Below are positions 44,855 through 57,569 of a DNA stretch of 64,000 bases, piece by piece. The stretch spans positions 52,187-116,186 of the forward strand of contig KN817602.1 of the NCBI GenBank assembly GCA_000827495.1. Direction: 5' to 3'. The notes beneath the pieces were generated by a model. That model did no database searches. It saw only the letters and a program-made list of their open reading frames with translations, and had not been told where the DNA came from. This DNA is from Hypholoma sublateritium FD-334 SS-4 (taxonomy: Eukaryota > Basidiomycota > Agaricomycetes > Agaricales > Strophariaceae). The number at the start of each line of letters is the position of its first letter. The first letter of the stretch is position 1. The position numbers and the translations under genes were made by a program.

Positions 44855-46283
44855 TTAGAAGGACGTGGTCGAGTCAACCTCGATTGTCGGCACAATGGAG
44901 GCGATGAACTTGAGGAATACCACAAGGTAGAAGTCTACCCGCATGCCCTCGACTTCCTCTTCCTCTCCGCTCGGCGCGACATCTTTTCCAGTCCCGCTCG
45001 TCTTCCTGCTGAAGGGCCACTTCTTTTTTGAGGTGTCCTTGGCGTCTTTTGCCGCAGGCGACTTGCGCGCCAGTTGTTCTGCGACGACACTGTTATTCAT
45101 GCGCTCTATCACTTTCTTCATCACGCTAGCGTGTTTGCATGGGTGGACTGAGGCAGCTTGCAAGGAGGTGGAGTGAATGAAGGGCTCAATGGTCACCGTT
45201 TTGTGCGCATGGTCAGCGGAGATGTCTTGGAAAATTTGGGTTGGAGTGAGCGGCGTGCCGTTCTGTGATGCGACGCGTATTGGGTACAAGAGCAACGGGA
45301 AAGTAGGAAAGACGCACCTCGTCGTAGCCGATGAGCCACACCCTGGGCGTTTGGTAGTACTTATCGTACGTGATCATGACGTCGTATGTGCGCATTCGGA
45401 GCAGATTGCCTTTAGCGGGCTCCACTGGGCTGCACACGCGACGTGAGAGTCGTCAATCAGCAGTGTCATTGGAGAACTAACCTTGCTTCGGTAGCGGGAA
45501 CGGCTTTAGGCGCAACGGTCTTGGGCGCCGCCGTCGCCTCGTCACCGTCCTCGAGATCCTCCTCTTCCATGTCGGGAATGTCGTCGAAGTCGATGATCTC
45601 GGGCTCCTTATCGAGCGCCAGCGTGCCCATGCGCCCCGCGACGTCGTCGCCATCACCCGGCCCATCTATGTCGGGGATCACCCCAATTTCAGCGTGGTCC
45701 GCGCCGGCCTTGCTGTACGCCTTGCGCCCAGCGTGTGTCTCAACCCACTCGTCTCCCTCCGCGCTAGGCGTGCCCGAGTCAGCGAACGAGATTAGGCGCT
45801 CCGCGTCCGTGTCCTCGTCAGTGTACGCGAGCGCGGTCGCGCGCCGCAGCGATGGCACACCGCGAGTGACGAGGTATTGTTTCTCTGCGGGTAGGAAGTC
45901 TCGCGTTTTGTTCGCATCGCCCTTTTCCCTGTGCGCTGGACGTCAGGACAGCTAAGCGGGTGCAGCGGGGGACCCACCAAGACCAGACAGGGAACTTGTA
46001 CGCCAGGAAGTCGCCTGCAGCGACGAACTCCTCTGCGGCGGGTCAGAGACGTGTATTTGTGCAGCGTCTGGACGTACCGGGCGTGATGCGGCCGTGCTCC
46101 TTGAACTTGCTTTCTTTCAGCACCTGCGCCAGTGATCGGTGAGCTGATCATGGGCGGGTACACTATGGGCTTACGGGGCTGAGATACTCGCGAACTGCGA
46201 TAATTTGGGACTAGTTGCGGATCAGCAACTATCAGCAATTGATGGGCTTGCGACAAGGAGGAGATTACCTGGAGGGCCTGCAT
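44855..46283 (-). CDS. ATG3: Autophagy E2-like enzyme ATG3
   Basis: Seven exons: 46283-46269, 46210-46175, 46123-46078, 46032-45978, 45928-45482, 45429-45318 and 45262-44855, totalling 372 aa. It begins [42 protein letters not shown], the conserved N-terminal helix and Atg7-binding region. An acidic flexible segment includes [15 protein letters not shown]. The E2 core has [42 protein letters not shown] (catalytic Cys) and [16 protein letters not shown]3 transfers ATG8 to phosphatidylethanolamine during autophagosome formation. Its 15-nt first exon is unusually short. The gene converges on UTP25 with 158 bp between the stops. Confidence 0.94.
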
Positions 46284-46656
46284 TGCTATTGGTGGTTGTC
46301 GAAGAACTGAAGCAAGATGTTTACTTTGAAATCGATTCTGCAGGGCTAATACCACGTGCCCTATCTAAATTAGCCCTCGTCTAGGCTCCTGACCTTGGGC
46401 AAAGATATTTTGCCATAATCCTATTGTTTTACGAAATACCCAGCAGTTCGGGCGAACTGAATCGCACAATAATGAGCGAAGAAAAGGAAGGAACGTGCAG
46501 ATACTAATGGTAATCCAAAAAGCATAGTGGTACAGTCCGGAGAAAATCTAAGTAGTAGAAGCAAGTGGATAGATCGACTAATGAAAAAAACTGAACACCT
46601 TGAATATCGGTCGATGATTCCATTTGAAATACAAGCCAACGCTTACCTATAGATTA
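46284..46656. other. Spacer between ATG3 and LYAR-like gene
   Basis: Both genes are on the minus strand; this is the ATG3 promoter region and the 3' flank of the upstream gene. No gene seen. Confidence 0.45.
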
Positions 46657-47898
46657 TCATGAACTTGACGATGATCGTGTCTTCTCCTTTTTCGCCTTCT
46701 TCTCCTTCTTTTTGAGAGATTCATTGGAAGGCGTCGTTTCGACATCCATGGCATCGGTGGTGGAATTATCTTTCTTCTCCTTCTTCTTCTTCTTCTTCTT
46801 CTCCTCACCAGCCTCCACGGCGGCCTCTCCCGTCATAGGGTCGTCTTCCTCTACCCTCTTTCTCTTCTTCACCTTTTTGTCGGTTTTCACCTCCTCGTTG
46901 CTCTCGGCGACCTCCTCCTTCTGTTTCTCTTTTTTATCCCTTTTGTCCTTCTTTTCCTTACGTACCTTCTCGGTCTGCGCAGAGACCTCCTCTACGACCT
47001 GCTCCGTCTTCTTGGATTTTTTGTCCTTTTTAGGCACCTCGATGACCTCGGTCGAAGGGCCGGCGACATTCTTCTCCGTCGAGATCTTGTCTTTTTTGTT
47101 GGGCAGCGCTATGACCTATTACACAAGCGTAAGCATTGCTAAATGGTAAATGCGCTGGCCCCTATGGAATCTGAACGCACCTCTGCCGCCATAAGTTTCT
47201 GCTTGCTCTCTTTTCTGGCACCATTAGCCTTTGCGGGCGTGGGGGAGGCAACGGGGACGGCGGGCGGAGGAGTGGGATCTGGGCGGTTGTTAGCGCCTAA
47301 AGGCGTCTCATTCGCACCCGTCATTCTAACACCACCACCGCGGCCCCAGACGCCCCATTGCTCCTTCTGTGGCGCGGGCTTCCATTGCGCATTCGACGCA
47401 CGGGCGGCGACAACGGGCTCGACGACTTCCGCTTTTTTCTCCTTGAGTTGAGGTGCTGCAGTTTTTGTTGCGGCTGCTTTTGGTGCCGCCGTGGTTTGCG
47501 CTTTAGCCTCGCCCTAACATGAGGCTGTTAATATGACGACGGGTCGATACTGCTCGCACGTACAGTTTTGGGGCCTTTGTACAGGCCTTTTTGATATTTC
47601 TCTGCTTCACTGATGCATGAAGTATGGCCCTTGTAATCTGCAGGAGTATTGAAAGTCGTTGAGCAATCGATACAGTCGTAACCGCTGTGGCAGCGCATCC
47701 TGTGCTGGTCGAGCTTGGGCTTTTTTACGACATCGCCACATGCTAATTAAAGTAACCCAGACAGCTTCGGTAAATGTGTAAATGAAGGATATGGATGAGT
47801 AGACTAACCATGGCATCTGGAAAAGGTCGGATCGTTCGTTGATCACGACAGGGTAAACTTGTGGGTCATAGATTTATAACGCACTGGAAAGAGACCAT
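46657..47898 (-). CDS. LYAR-type C2HC zinc-finger nucleolar protein
   Basis: Five exons: 47898-47885 (14 nt), 47816-47809 (8-nt microexon), 47742-47564, 47513-47181 and 47115-46657, totalling 330 aa. With the microexon the N-terminus reads MVSFQCHACGDVVKKPKLDQHRMRCHSGYDCIDCSTTF, then DYKGHTSCISEAEKYQKGLYKGPK. This is the LYAR zinc-finger pair with the usual MVSF.C start. An Ala/Pro/Lys-rich middle follows, with QWGVWGRGGGVRMTGAN, and a C-terminus of long Lys/Glu runs (KEKKDKRDKKEKQK...) typical of nucleolar proteins. LYAR family members act in rRNA processing and growth control. The two introns bounding the microexon are 68 and 66 nt. Confidence 0.88.
47809..47816 (-). other. 8-nt microexon of the LYAR-type gene
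   Basis: The exon is ATGCCATG between a CAG acceptor and a GTTAGT donor. It joins CA| of exon 1 with |CA TGT of exon 3 to give Q-C-H-A-C, supplying the first zinc-binding Cys. Skipping it loses that Cys and breaks the frame. No alternative single intron I tried restores the conserved N-terminus. Confidence 0.75.
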
Positions 47899-49289
47899 TT
47901 TAGTTTTATCAACAAATAATCTGTCTTTGAAAACAAGGGGTATAACCAGAGCAGATCGAGGTAAAAAGAAAGTCGAGGTTAAGAAATGAACGAGTTCACA
48001 AGTTGACGAAAAGGCTCTTCCATCAAACGCGATCGAAGAAAAAAATCTGTCACGTGCAGGTTACTCTGAGGGCGGCCCGGTTAGTGACGACGCAATTTGC
48101 CATTGTATGCGACTCGGAGTCAACTCGGAGCTTGCTCGGAGCTCTTGGTTTCCTCCAAGTTTCCTTGGTTCCCTCCCATTTCTGACATGGATCCACTCGA
48201 ACCCACCTTCTAGCATTTTCAAATTTCCTTTATCGTTACCTTTCTCGTGCCTCATCAAGTGCTGAAACTTGACATCTCGTCAACATCTCGTTTGTTTTTT
48301 CTGATAACTTGTTTTGACTGCGTCTGCCTTGGGTAGATCAAGGCAAAGCATTGCATTTACAGTCAACACCACGCGCCATAATCTTTTGGACGATTCACGT
48401 ATGGAAATCTCTGCCTTGCTATTGATGAGCAGTGAGCTCCAGACTGTGAAAACGGCGCTGCCAATAATTAATATTCCATAAGGTGTGAATACTCTGCTCT
48501 CCGGGTCCTGACTCCTAGTAATACATTGCAACGTTTTAAACAGGCCGTATTCAATGCAAACAAGCCGTATTCAATACATTTTCCTTTTCGAAACATCAGT
48601 CCAACACTGGGTAAATTCTCGGCGGCCAACTCAAGCACTGCTTCCACCATATTCTCTATGTTTCTATCTTCTCTTCTCCCAAGCAACTACTATACACAGC
48701 TCTCTCCTGGTAGCGAATCACCAAAGCGAAATTCTTGCAAGCTAGTCGTTCTCGTCAATATGCTCAGAACAAGTCGATTATATTATCTTGCAGTGGCTCG
48801 CGACTCATCGACGGTCTACTTTTCAGGCGTTCAGGGGATAGACTCTGCACTCTATACTCACTCCGATGGAGTCTAGTTTCTGCCTTGCGTGATTTAATGA
48901 CGGTGTGTACGCCGGTGGCTACATGATGAACACACTCTGCTTAGAAGTTCGTCATTATTTTTATTTCTCTTCCTCACACCGCGATGGTCTAACTCCTCGG
49001 TCGTGATTTTCTTACCTCCCCACGCCTACAGATCTGTCAAGTCCCGGTGCATGTGTATACCTTGTTTCCCCAACGGGCATCCTCCACTCCTTAGCGTTTC
49101 TGTTCGATCCAACTGGCATCTTCGGTACCTCCGGGCCTTTTGTTTGAGGTCTACTCCAGTCGTCGGTGTATCCACTTTTTTCTGCAAGGAAACTATAGGA
49201 ATCGCTATCTTTGGGTGACGTATTGATATTAATGGTCGCGCTGAAAGTTGCCTGTACCTGGGACACTAATAATAGTAATATAGATATGT
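47899..49289. other. Intergenic, no gene seen
   Basis: About 1.4 kb with only short open frames on both strands. Repeated short words (for example caactcggagcttgctcgg near 48120) suggest low-level repetition. No gene or mobile element could be supported. Confidence 0.45.
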
Positions 49290-51880
49290 CAAGAGCTGAC
49301 GGACGTGGGTTCATCTCAAAAACACCATGGTATTGAGCATCCAACTCTCTTCGTTTGATGTGCATCTTTAAGAACCTGATAGTATCACTGGTCAGTACTT
49401 ACCCTAATACCTCCCTACTGCCCTTCCCAGGTACTTTCGACTTGCAGAATTGGTCATCGAACATGTGAGTAACCATTGCCCTTCAGGTACTGCTCGCACA
49501 AGTGTTTGTCGGGTTCAAATCCACAGAACACGTAGACAATGGACATACTGATGTTCACACTTACGCCACTAGTTGCAATTCGGCTTCAAGTTATCTTTTG
49601 ATGTCCCGGAACTCTTATTACAAAGCAAAACTATTAAGTCTTATAATTGGCAGACTTCTTCGTTTCCATCTGATTATCTCCATCATCACCGTCTACATTT
49701 CATTTAGCATAACCTGCATCAAGCCCATGCTGGAGCTGTTGGTCCGCGTAAGTCGTGTCATCGGTAGTTCCCCGAAGTTTCCATTGACGGGAGATTTTGA
49801 GGGGCATAGCTTTCAATACAACTCACAAGAATTTCATCAGGAAGAGGATCCAGCGTTCGGCGCAAACCCATTGAGGTCTGACATCTTTCGTAACCTGAAG
49901 TTGTTGATGGCCCGTTGACGCTCAAGCACTCAAGGCTGTATTTAGGAGCCTTGTCAAGGAAATGACTGCTCCTTTCCCTCAACCACCTCTTCATGTCAGG
50001 ACGCGTGTCAAAGGAGGACATATTCATTTTTGTCTTCCCCGTCAGCTTTGCCAATGCCTCCTCTGTGCTTAGCGACCCAACCTTGAACGGCACTCTCCCA
50101 AGCTATGAGTTCAACACCGGGCCCTCCGACTCTCCAAGTGGAAAAGCCGGATTTGTCGCCGATACCACGTTGCTGAGGGCCCGGGTGCTTGGCAACACTC
50201 TTGCTGCCATCGCATATGGGTTCTCCATTTTGTTGTTTTTAACATGTCTGAAGCACCTGCGGCGGAAGAAGACATATTTCCATGGCCAAAGGCAGAAATG
50301 GGGACTGTACGTCTACATCACCGCTGTAATTATCCTTGGCTCGGCAGCCTTCCTCCAAAACACTATTTACGCCACCGTGACCTCTTCCTTTGTCCGCCCG
50401 GAGAGAATTAACAGCCTTATGGACACCCTATCTGCATTTGGAGCCCCGCTTCCTAGTTTATTTATCATCTGGGCGGCTGATGGTCTCATGGTGAGCATCT
50501 TTTCAAAAATCATTATATGTTACTAGTGCTCTAACATCTCGACGTATAATTGTTTTGCTTCGACTCGGACGCAGTTCTACCGTACAGTTGTCCTGTATCA
50601 TGGAATTCCCACTGTAAAGAGATTCGTCTTATTGTCAATCCCTGGATCTTTATTCATGGCTTCCGTGGGTATGTCCTTGATTACTTCTATATAAACGTCT
50701 TCTCACTATACAAGGCGGCGGCGCATTCCTACTGATAACAGCAGGAAGATTAAGTTTTGAAAACAGCCTAGTCGTCGAATTGTTGTTTGTAGGAAGGGGC
50801 GATCCTGGTGTCTCCAGCTTCGTTATGGTCGGGGTTTGTGTCGTCGGCGCTACTTTTGGCAGCAACATTGTTCTTTGCCTCCTAATCGTTGTGCGACTGC
50901 ACCATCACCAGAAACGCATTGAAAGCGTACTCGGAAAAAAACGCGGCTCGCCATACAGACGCATCATGGTCATGTGTGTGGAGTCCTGCGCATTCATAGT
51001 GGCCATTGTTTTTCTAGGGGGGATTCTCTGGGGTGCCGCGGGGCTCACCTACAGCATTATCTCGTTGATGTTGCTGCCACAAGCCTGCGTGAGTCCTAAA
51101 TACGCTCATATCACGGACAAGGCTTATAATGACATACTGTGGGGCTACAGAGCATATCAGCTATTATGCTGGTTTCCAGAGTAGCACGAGGGCGAGCGGT
51201 TGATACCAGCGTTATCCAGTCGGAATCCAGTGTGAAGAGATTCGACCAACTTGAGGCCGGGAACCGCGACCCCGAGGCAAAATTTCCAATTAACTTTGCT
51301 CCTGGAAAAAGAAATACGGCCATGTCTGGGTACACAAACGCATCCGCTACTTCGGACGCATCTGTTCTCACAGGCCCATCTGTTTATAATACAAGCCGCA
51401 CATCTCTTCATACAAGCGCATCGGTCCATACGGTAGCCTTATCGGCGAACACGACCATATCCACTGAGAGGGAGCCAAGGGAAACTCTCCAACAGGCGAA
51501 GTCCGAGTGGATGGACGATTAAAATTAATGGGTTGCCTATTTATTCGGTATCTTATTGGTTCTACATTTGGCCTACAGCGTGTGTCGCTGACTTTCTCGG
51601 GATGATATAACATATTAAGATTTTTTGGTTTCGACACACGTTTCCGTTTTCGGTTCTTGGAGGTTGTATTAGTATAAGTAGCGTGTAGGCAGTATTATTT
51701 TCATTCGACTGCGTTGTATTCAGAAAACTATGTATAATAGTAGTATATAGCATGGCCAAGATATTGGCTGGATATTGCTGAGTTTGTGTCTCCTTCGAGT
51801 CTCGACCGACGACGTCTGCAAGGCGGAATTTTGAGGTGACTTCCCAAATTGTTTAAGTCTGAGCTCAAGTTTAAGATAAT
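49290..51880 (+). repeat. Segmental duplication unit 2 (7-TM gene plus flanks)
   Basis: Counterpart of 8105-10470, about 41 kb away, in the same orientation. Both flanks and the whole gene are shared. Between 49395 and 49990 this copy carries extra sequence compared with unit 1, including a minus-strand open frame containing LDPLPDEILVSCIE, faintly F-box-like. Confidence 0.7.
49993..51522 (+). CDS. Seven-TM membrane protein, copy 2
   Basis: Four exons: 49993-50490, 50575-50668, 50715-51088 and 51151-51522, totalling 445 aa. Exons 2 and 3 have exactly the same lengths as in copy 1 at 8607-10142. It starts MSGRVSKEDIFIFVFPVSFANASS. Seven hydrophobic segments and the ADGLMFYRTVVLY motif after the third are conserved, as is the Ser/Thr-rich tail (SVYNTSRTSLHTSASVHT). 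Differences cluster in the N-terminal extracellular-like segment and the tail, as expected for duplicated membrane proteins under relaxed constraint at the ends. Function unknown. Confidence 0.85.
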
Positions 51881-51995
51881 GTGTTTAAGATAATGATCAT
51901 TGGGAAAATGTGATAGCGGTCGCAGCTTATATTTCTGTGTATAACGCTGGGACAACAACAAGGATGATGTGTGGGGAAAATATTCATGATTTCAT
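51523..51995. other. Duplicated 3' flank, no gene
   Basis: Mostly the duplicated downstream flank of the 7-TM gene, then AT-rich sequence up to the convergent DUF6699 gene. Confidence 0.45.
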
Positions 51996-52710
51996 CTACT
52001 CGCTTAGCCTAACAACCCATGTCTCGTCACACCTTTGGGAAAGGGGAAGTAGCCGCATTTTTGTAAAATTACCATCCTGCTCCAAACCGCGGAAGATCGT
52101 CGCGTCACCCAGGACATCGATGCGCTTTGGATGTTTATCTGCTTTAGGATCGGCTTCCAACCGTTTCTTGACCGATGCCTCGATTTTAGCCAGCTGCCCT
52201 TCTTGCCGTATGAGGAATCCCCACTCCGAGTCGGCGAGTTTTTGCTGCAAACTGTTGTATAATGACCTCCACACATCTTCGCAAGTGACGTTGGCCTCTG
52301 TCACGATTTCAATTGACCACGGGAAGGCTTTGGAGATCAATCGCATGTGTTTGGTGGGCGACGCCAGCGCAAATTCAGTGCGGGTCGGACCGTATGCCTG
52401 TGGGATGATGGACTTCACTGGGCTTCGTCGTATGTCAAAGCGGATGAGGGTTGTGTCCTCAGCAAGAGCAGGATTTAGCTTGGGGTATTTGCTCGACCGT
52501 GGGTGGGTGGCTAAGTGATGTCAATATACCTGGTCGCGGCGTAGAAGGAGCTGACTCCGTACCGATTCCCAGCGGTGACTGCAGTGGTGGGGGTTCGTTC
52601 GCGAACCAGTGCGGCGGGGACACTGGTGGTTGCGCGAACATTGCCGGATACACAAAGCGCGGATCAGGCTGCATATACGGAGACGGCCAGCCATTTCCAG
52701 ACCAAGCCAT
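51996..52710 (-). CDS. DUF6699 domain protein
   Basis: Two exons, 52710-52563 and 52510-51996, 220 aa. The 52-nt intron 52511-52562 (GTACGG...CTTAG) was chosen because it is the only in-phase join into KYPKLNPALAEDTTLIRFDIRRSP. The N-terminus is Pro-rich (MAWSGNGWPSPYMQPDPRFVYPAMFAQPPVSPPHW). The C-terminal half carries DUF6699 landmarks: LNPALA...FD(I/V)R, LASPTKHMRLISKAFPWSIEI, VTCEDVWRSLYNSLQQKLADSEW and a terminal R..LPLSQRCDETWVV. DUF6699 proteins are numerous in agaricomycetes and of unknown function. There is no signal peptide. Confidence 0.78.
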
Positions 52711-54011
52711 GAGATGCTAGTGAGCGATGAACTTTGAAAGTGGTGATTGTTGTGGATAATTGAGAAACAAGCGTGGTTGTGGTGGGTACAGCCAGTATAT
52801 ATACTCGCAGATCCGAGGCAGCGTAGCTAAGATTTAGGTTACATGCTTCCCCATTTGTGCAGGTGTCAACACACAGTGAGTCAGTCAGACGAGCCACATT
52901 TCATGCACAGGCGATCGGCTCGCAATGGTCGCTTCTGGGTCTGTTCTTGACTAAGAAATTCCAGAAAGAGCCCAGAATTGTTCCAGCAGCAGTGTGCCGC
53001 TAAACGCCCGAAGCTGTGAACATTCTCTGACCCACGCTGGGATGGCGGTGACTTCATTTCATCCTGCACGGCTGATCTTGCGAACTTCATGAAGCGACAA
53101 TTTATAGCCTGATGGGAGAACAAGAGGAAGCTGTGCAGTGCCACATGTACAGCCACGGGGTCGGGAGATGAATTCGGCTGCTACATCCTGCTACATCAAA
53201 GCCAAGGCTTTCAGAAGTTGTACCTCGAGCAAACCTCGAGTCTTTCTTGAGTCCAACTCGAGTCAGTCAACGGAAACGTAGTAGAAAAGTGCACAAATCA
53301 TGATACGGCATGTATATTCGTATTCAGATACATAGCGCCCTGATGTAGCAGATTTGGTAGCCGGTAGCGAATCTACAATTGAAGATGTGACACAAAACAC
53401 TACTTACAGGCAGCGCACAGTTGTCTCAGGAACTCGGGCTTCAAATTTACGGAATGTAGAGTTCGTAATTACATGCACATCGTCAGGCCAGATGAAAGTC
53501 AGCTACGTTCCATCCAGTCTATCACCGGCACCGGCTAATACCATCGAAATAATTCCAGTCTCTCTATGTGGTGTAAGTGATTTAATAATCACTGTACAAC
53601 TTGAACGAAAGACATTTTGCTATGTCATCCTCAGTTCAGTTAATATCCGGTACTGATTTGTATGCTTTACACCTATTTCTGGAATTGCGTTCATGTGCGG
53701 TGATAGCATTTGGAATGTGTAGAGATCCATCTGGAGGGAAGTTAGTGCCCACGTTAGCTCAATTTGGATAAGATGGTGTGAGCTTCGCAGAAATATGTGT
53801 ACCTTGAAAAAATACGAAGGTATACGTATCAGAACCAGACAAGCTGGTGTTCGTTTATCAAGAGGATTATTTTTCTTCAGTTAAGCTCGCCAAGATCAAA
53901 GCTTTGGCAGCTGCTGTTCGTGGAGTTATTTTGCATGGGAAGGGCATTGGCTCCCTGCCGGTCATTTCGACATTCCTCAGTCAAAAGCACTGTAATCTGT
54001 TCTTTCAATCA
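52711..54011. other. Intergenic, no gene seen
   Basis: No protein-like frame. Contains a short run of ctcgag-type repeats near 53225-53265 (cctcgagcaaacctcgagtc). Confidence 0.45.
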
Positions 54012-56185
54012 TTACCTGACGACCGAGGATTTGAATTTTCGTAGCGGAACTATATCTCTGCCGTATTCGTCCTTTTCCCTGTTAATGTCAAAGGTAGCGA
54101 GAAGCCGTGCAATGCTCGTGAACGTCATGGACTCGGCGTAGCTTTTGCCCGCGCATATTCTGAAAAATAGTTGAGCGTCTAAATTTCCCAACATGGTGGT
54201 CCAGTGCTTACCTCCGCCCGTATCCAAAGGAGTACAGCATCGGGTCCATGGGAGCGCCTATGGATTCGTGTACGATGCTCTTGTCAAATATGGGGAGGAA
54301 GCGCTCGGGGTCAAAGACTTCTGGTTCGTCGTACAAGGCTGAGTCCCGGCTTATCGCCCTGCACACAGCACACATTTTTAGAAGAATCAGAGTATGATAA
54401 ACAGGGGAGTTGTCCGCCGGGCTTACCAGCTGTTGGCGATGACGACCGTGCCTTGGGGGATGAGATAACCTGTACACAAAGTGGAATCGCGGTAAGCGCC
54501 CCTGCAAGCGATTATGCTCCTTACCGCAGCACGCACCGTTGTATACGTCATCCTGTGTGAGTCGGTGTGGCAATGCTGGCAGCACGTTGCGTTTGTTTAG
54601 CGCGGGCACAAAATAGTGCGCTCGTGTGCGTACCGATCGGCGATACGGGCTCCCAGCGCATGAGCTCGCGCACCACAGCATTGAGGTAAGGAAGCGCGGG
54701 GCTGTCTGCCATAGTCGGCAGACGCCCGGGCCCGACTGCGTCATCAATTTCTGCTTGGATGCGCTTTTGGACTGTCGGATGGAGAAGCATGGCAAGAATA
54801 AAGGTGTGCAGCGATGCAACGCTCTGCGGTGTCTAATTTAGGTCATGTCTAAGGCGACGTTGGCGGAGGTGAGCCTACCGTGTCTGTTCCTGCTAAAAAT
54901 GATATATATGTGTGAATTGAATTGTGGGGTGTATATAAGTAGTCGGAGGGCGGCGCATACCTGCCAGCATTGTGGCGGAGCACCATTTTACAATTTCCCT
55001 ATCCTCTTTTTTTTCTAGATTGATCGAAGTGAAGGAAGGCTCATAGTACCCAGCTTTCTGCCGAACTATCAGCGAACGCTCAAGGATTGGCAGGAGAAAC
55101 TCACCATCGTATCCACTGTTCGATTAAACGGGATGTTGACCATATCATCCGTCAGCTCCTTCCCCCGCTGGGCATACCGCTTCCATCCTGTTCCAGGTAG
55201 CCAGCTTGGTACTTTTTCGACTAAAAATCTCATCAGTGCAGGCCAACATAAGTATGTTTCTATTTCACGTACGGATGGGGAAGAAGTCCACTAAAAAATT
55301 CCCTGGTTGAGCTGCGAACACGGCGGCCTCCATGGCCTGTTCGGCGGTCGTGATCATCTAGGATAGATCAGTAGCAATACAGTTTAACGAACGCAGTTGA
55401 CCAACTGGATCATGTTCGCAGGCGAGATCAATCCCATACATCGCCTTTAGCAGGCTACGTGCGGCAGCCCTGAGCACACAAGCTTAGTTTTTTATGTGAG
55501 GGCACATTGATGATTGTAGCCACCGAGACACGCACAAGCGGAAAATCTCGACGAATTGCTCCGGTCGCGTCAGCAAACTGCCGAGGAACCGCGCGATCTC
55601 CCTTTCTTGCCCGGGGTAGAACTGGGGCACGGCCTCCTTCCGGAGAGACTGCGCCGCAATGCGGCGGTAGCGCTTCCACAGCTCGCCGTACGGTGCGGTG
55701 ACGACTGACTTATCCCAGCCCATGCTGGGGATCCAGCAGCATCTGAGCAGGGTTCGAAAAGCGCAAAGTGGAGACCGACATTTTGTTCCCCACGACGTTC
55801 CGCGGGCGGTCCGAGTAGATGTCCGACCGTTTTTCGAGCAGGTCTACGCACGCCTGGTACGTGTTGAGCACTACGATTGGTGCACCTAACACTTCGAGGT
55901 ATATCACGTCACCTATACGGCCAGGCGCACCCAGTCAATGCATCAGCCCGCGCGTGCGGAGGGACGGCCCACGCAGAGAATGGGCAACCGCGCACCGTAC
56001 ACGTCCTTCCACGCTAGGTATGTCTCCCATGCATCGGTTGACGGCATCTGCAGCAGATTCCCGACGAATGGCAGACGAAGCGGCCCTGGGGGAAGCCTCC
56101 TTTTCTTCGCTCGTCCCACCCAGATGTTCCAAAGGAGCGTCGCGGCGAGGGCGAGCATCGCAGACGGCCAGGCCAGGTCAAGCAT
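54012..56185 (-). CDS. Cytochrome P450 monooxygenase
   Basis: A multi-exon P450 with all signature motifs. There is an N-terminal membrane anchor (MLDLAWPSAMLALAATLLWNIWVG) and Pro hinge RLPPGPLRLPFVGNLLQMP. The first join is GTGTACG|GTGACG (YGDVIYLEVLGAP). It has the C-helix WKRYRRIAAQSL, I-helix AGTDT (split by an intron, near 54985-54900), ExxR in VVRELMRWEP, and PEVFDPERFLP. The heme loop is split by an intron: FGYGRR|ICAGKSYAESM with the axial Cys. It ends in FDINREKDEYG...FKSSVVR. It would be ER-anchored and need P450 reductase. I cannot assign a CYP family or substrate. No terpene or polyketide synthase is adjacent. Confidence 0.92.
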
Positions 56186-57569
56186 AATGATGGTAGCGAG
56201 AAGAGTAGTGTAAGTGGGTCCTGAGTAGGCAGAGTCATGGAGCTTTTAATGAGGGAAATTAAACGGCGTACGGGTGAGCCATATGTGCTGATTCTTCGTC
56301 TTCGCAGGAGGCATGCAGCTGTTGACCAAGGAGAAGACCACTTGAATGAGTAATTCCCGCGTAATCCAGCACAGGACAGTGTGCAGGTGCTGGCGATTGA
56401 TATGGAAGCATATGACCTGACCTGAGATTTCCGTCGCGAGGCCCGCACAAGCCCAATGATGTAAATGTCAGATGCTTCGATTGACTTGTTAAGGTTTTTT
56501 GTGGAAAGCACGCTCGCAACCAGTCACCCAGTATCACCTTTCGTAGTACTAGTGAGTGCGCTGAAGCCTGCTGGAGAAAACTGTAGCCAGGGAGTGAACA
56601 ACAATTTTGATAGTCTGGCCACGCAGCGCGTCATGATGCATAATGACCCATCATTATTGGCATTGAGTAGATATCGGGCTTTGGAGTTGCTTCAGAGGTT
56701 CCCGGCCTACTTATAATTCTCAGCGATTTTCTCGTTTATTTGAAGAAAATATGAACCACTTGATAGGCTACGCTGGTCGCCGAGGTCGACGTCGAGTCGC
56801 TAGAAAGTTGAAACCCTGGATGAGAAACTTGTCGATAAAATTTGAATAAAACGAAGGATAGGTGTTTATAATAGTGATTCGGATTGCCGAACATGACTTG
56901 TACAACGGCAGCCAGTCATCATCAGGTGTATAGATCAGGTGTTCGTTTGAATTGAATTGGGTGCCAGAAGCGGGCGGGAAGAAAGCACAGAAATAACACA
57001 CCATTATGTTATGCGCTACGAAAGTTGCTTAAGAAGGGTAAACATCGAAACCAGCATCTGACTTGCTCCTCCTCACCTTTTTCAACCTCTGTCGACACTG
57101 GCTGCAATATTCGGCGTGCTACACCCGTTATGATCGTTCCGTGTAACTCCCCGACAATGATTGGACGATAGGATATCCGCAAAGCTTATTATCACGTTAC
57201 TGCTTTATCATGTTGGTGATAAACCCCATATGTCTGATTGGACGGCTTCAAGGACTCTTTGTCATAGGGTTGCTCGATGGTGAACACTTTGGGGCTAGAA
57301 CCTTGCTGGACACGTCTGGAACTGGTGCTGGATTATGGGAATCTGAATAACTGGCAAGTCTCGGAGATGCGTGGTACGCAGGGCGGAAATGGATGTGCCG
57401 GCCTTTTCGTTGCTGGCGGAAGAGAGAGGAAAGGAATGAAAGGTGCAATTGACGGCCGCTATCGCGTGGTTTGTACTTGGTTGGGCGTGACTCGCATTAT
57501 CGAATAAAAAAGTTGCAATTTGTCTCAGCCGCGTGTTTACTGCCGACCACCACCACCTTCGCCGTTTCC
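56186..57569. other. Divergent spacer, P450 and cytochrome c peroxidase
   Basis: About 1.4 kb between outward-facing starts, so it holds both promoters. Open frames on both strands are short and not protein-like. No repeat recognised. Confidence 0.45.

Noticed and set aside
49502..49535. tRNA T-arm-like sequence ggttcaaatcc
   Set aside because: The flanking bases do not pair into a T-stem and no matching acceptor or anticodon arms are found nearby.
49758..50093. Minus-strand frame with LPDEILVSCIE, reminiscent of an F-box
   Set aside because: Only one short motif, no continuing F-box helices, and it overlaps the 5' end of the better supported 7-TM gene.
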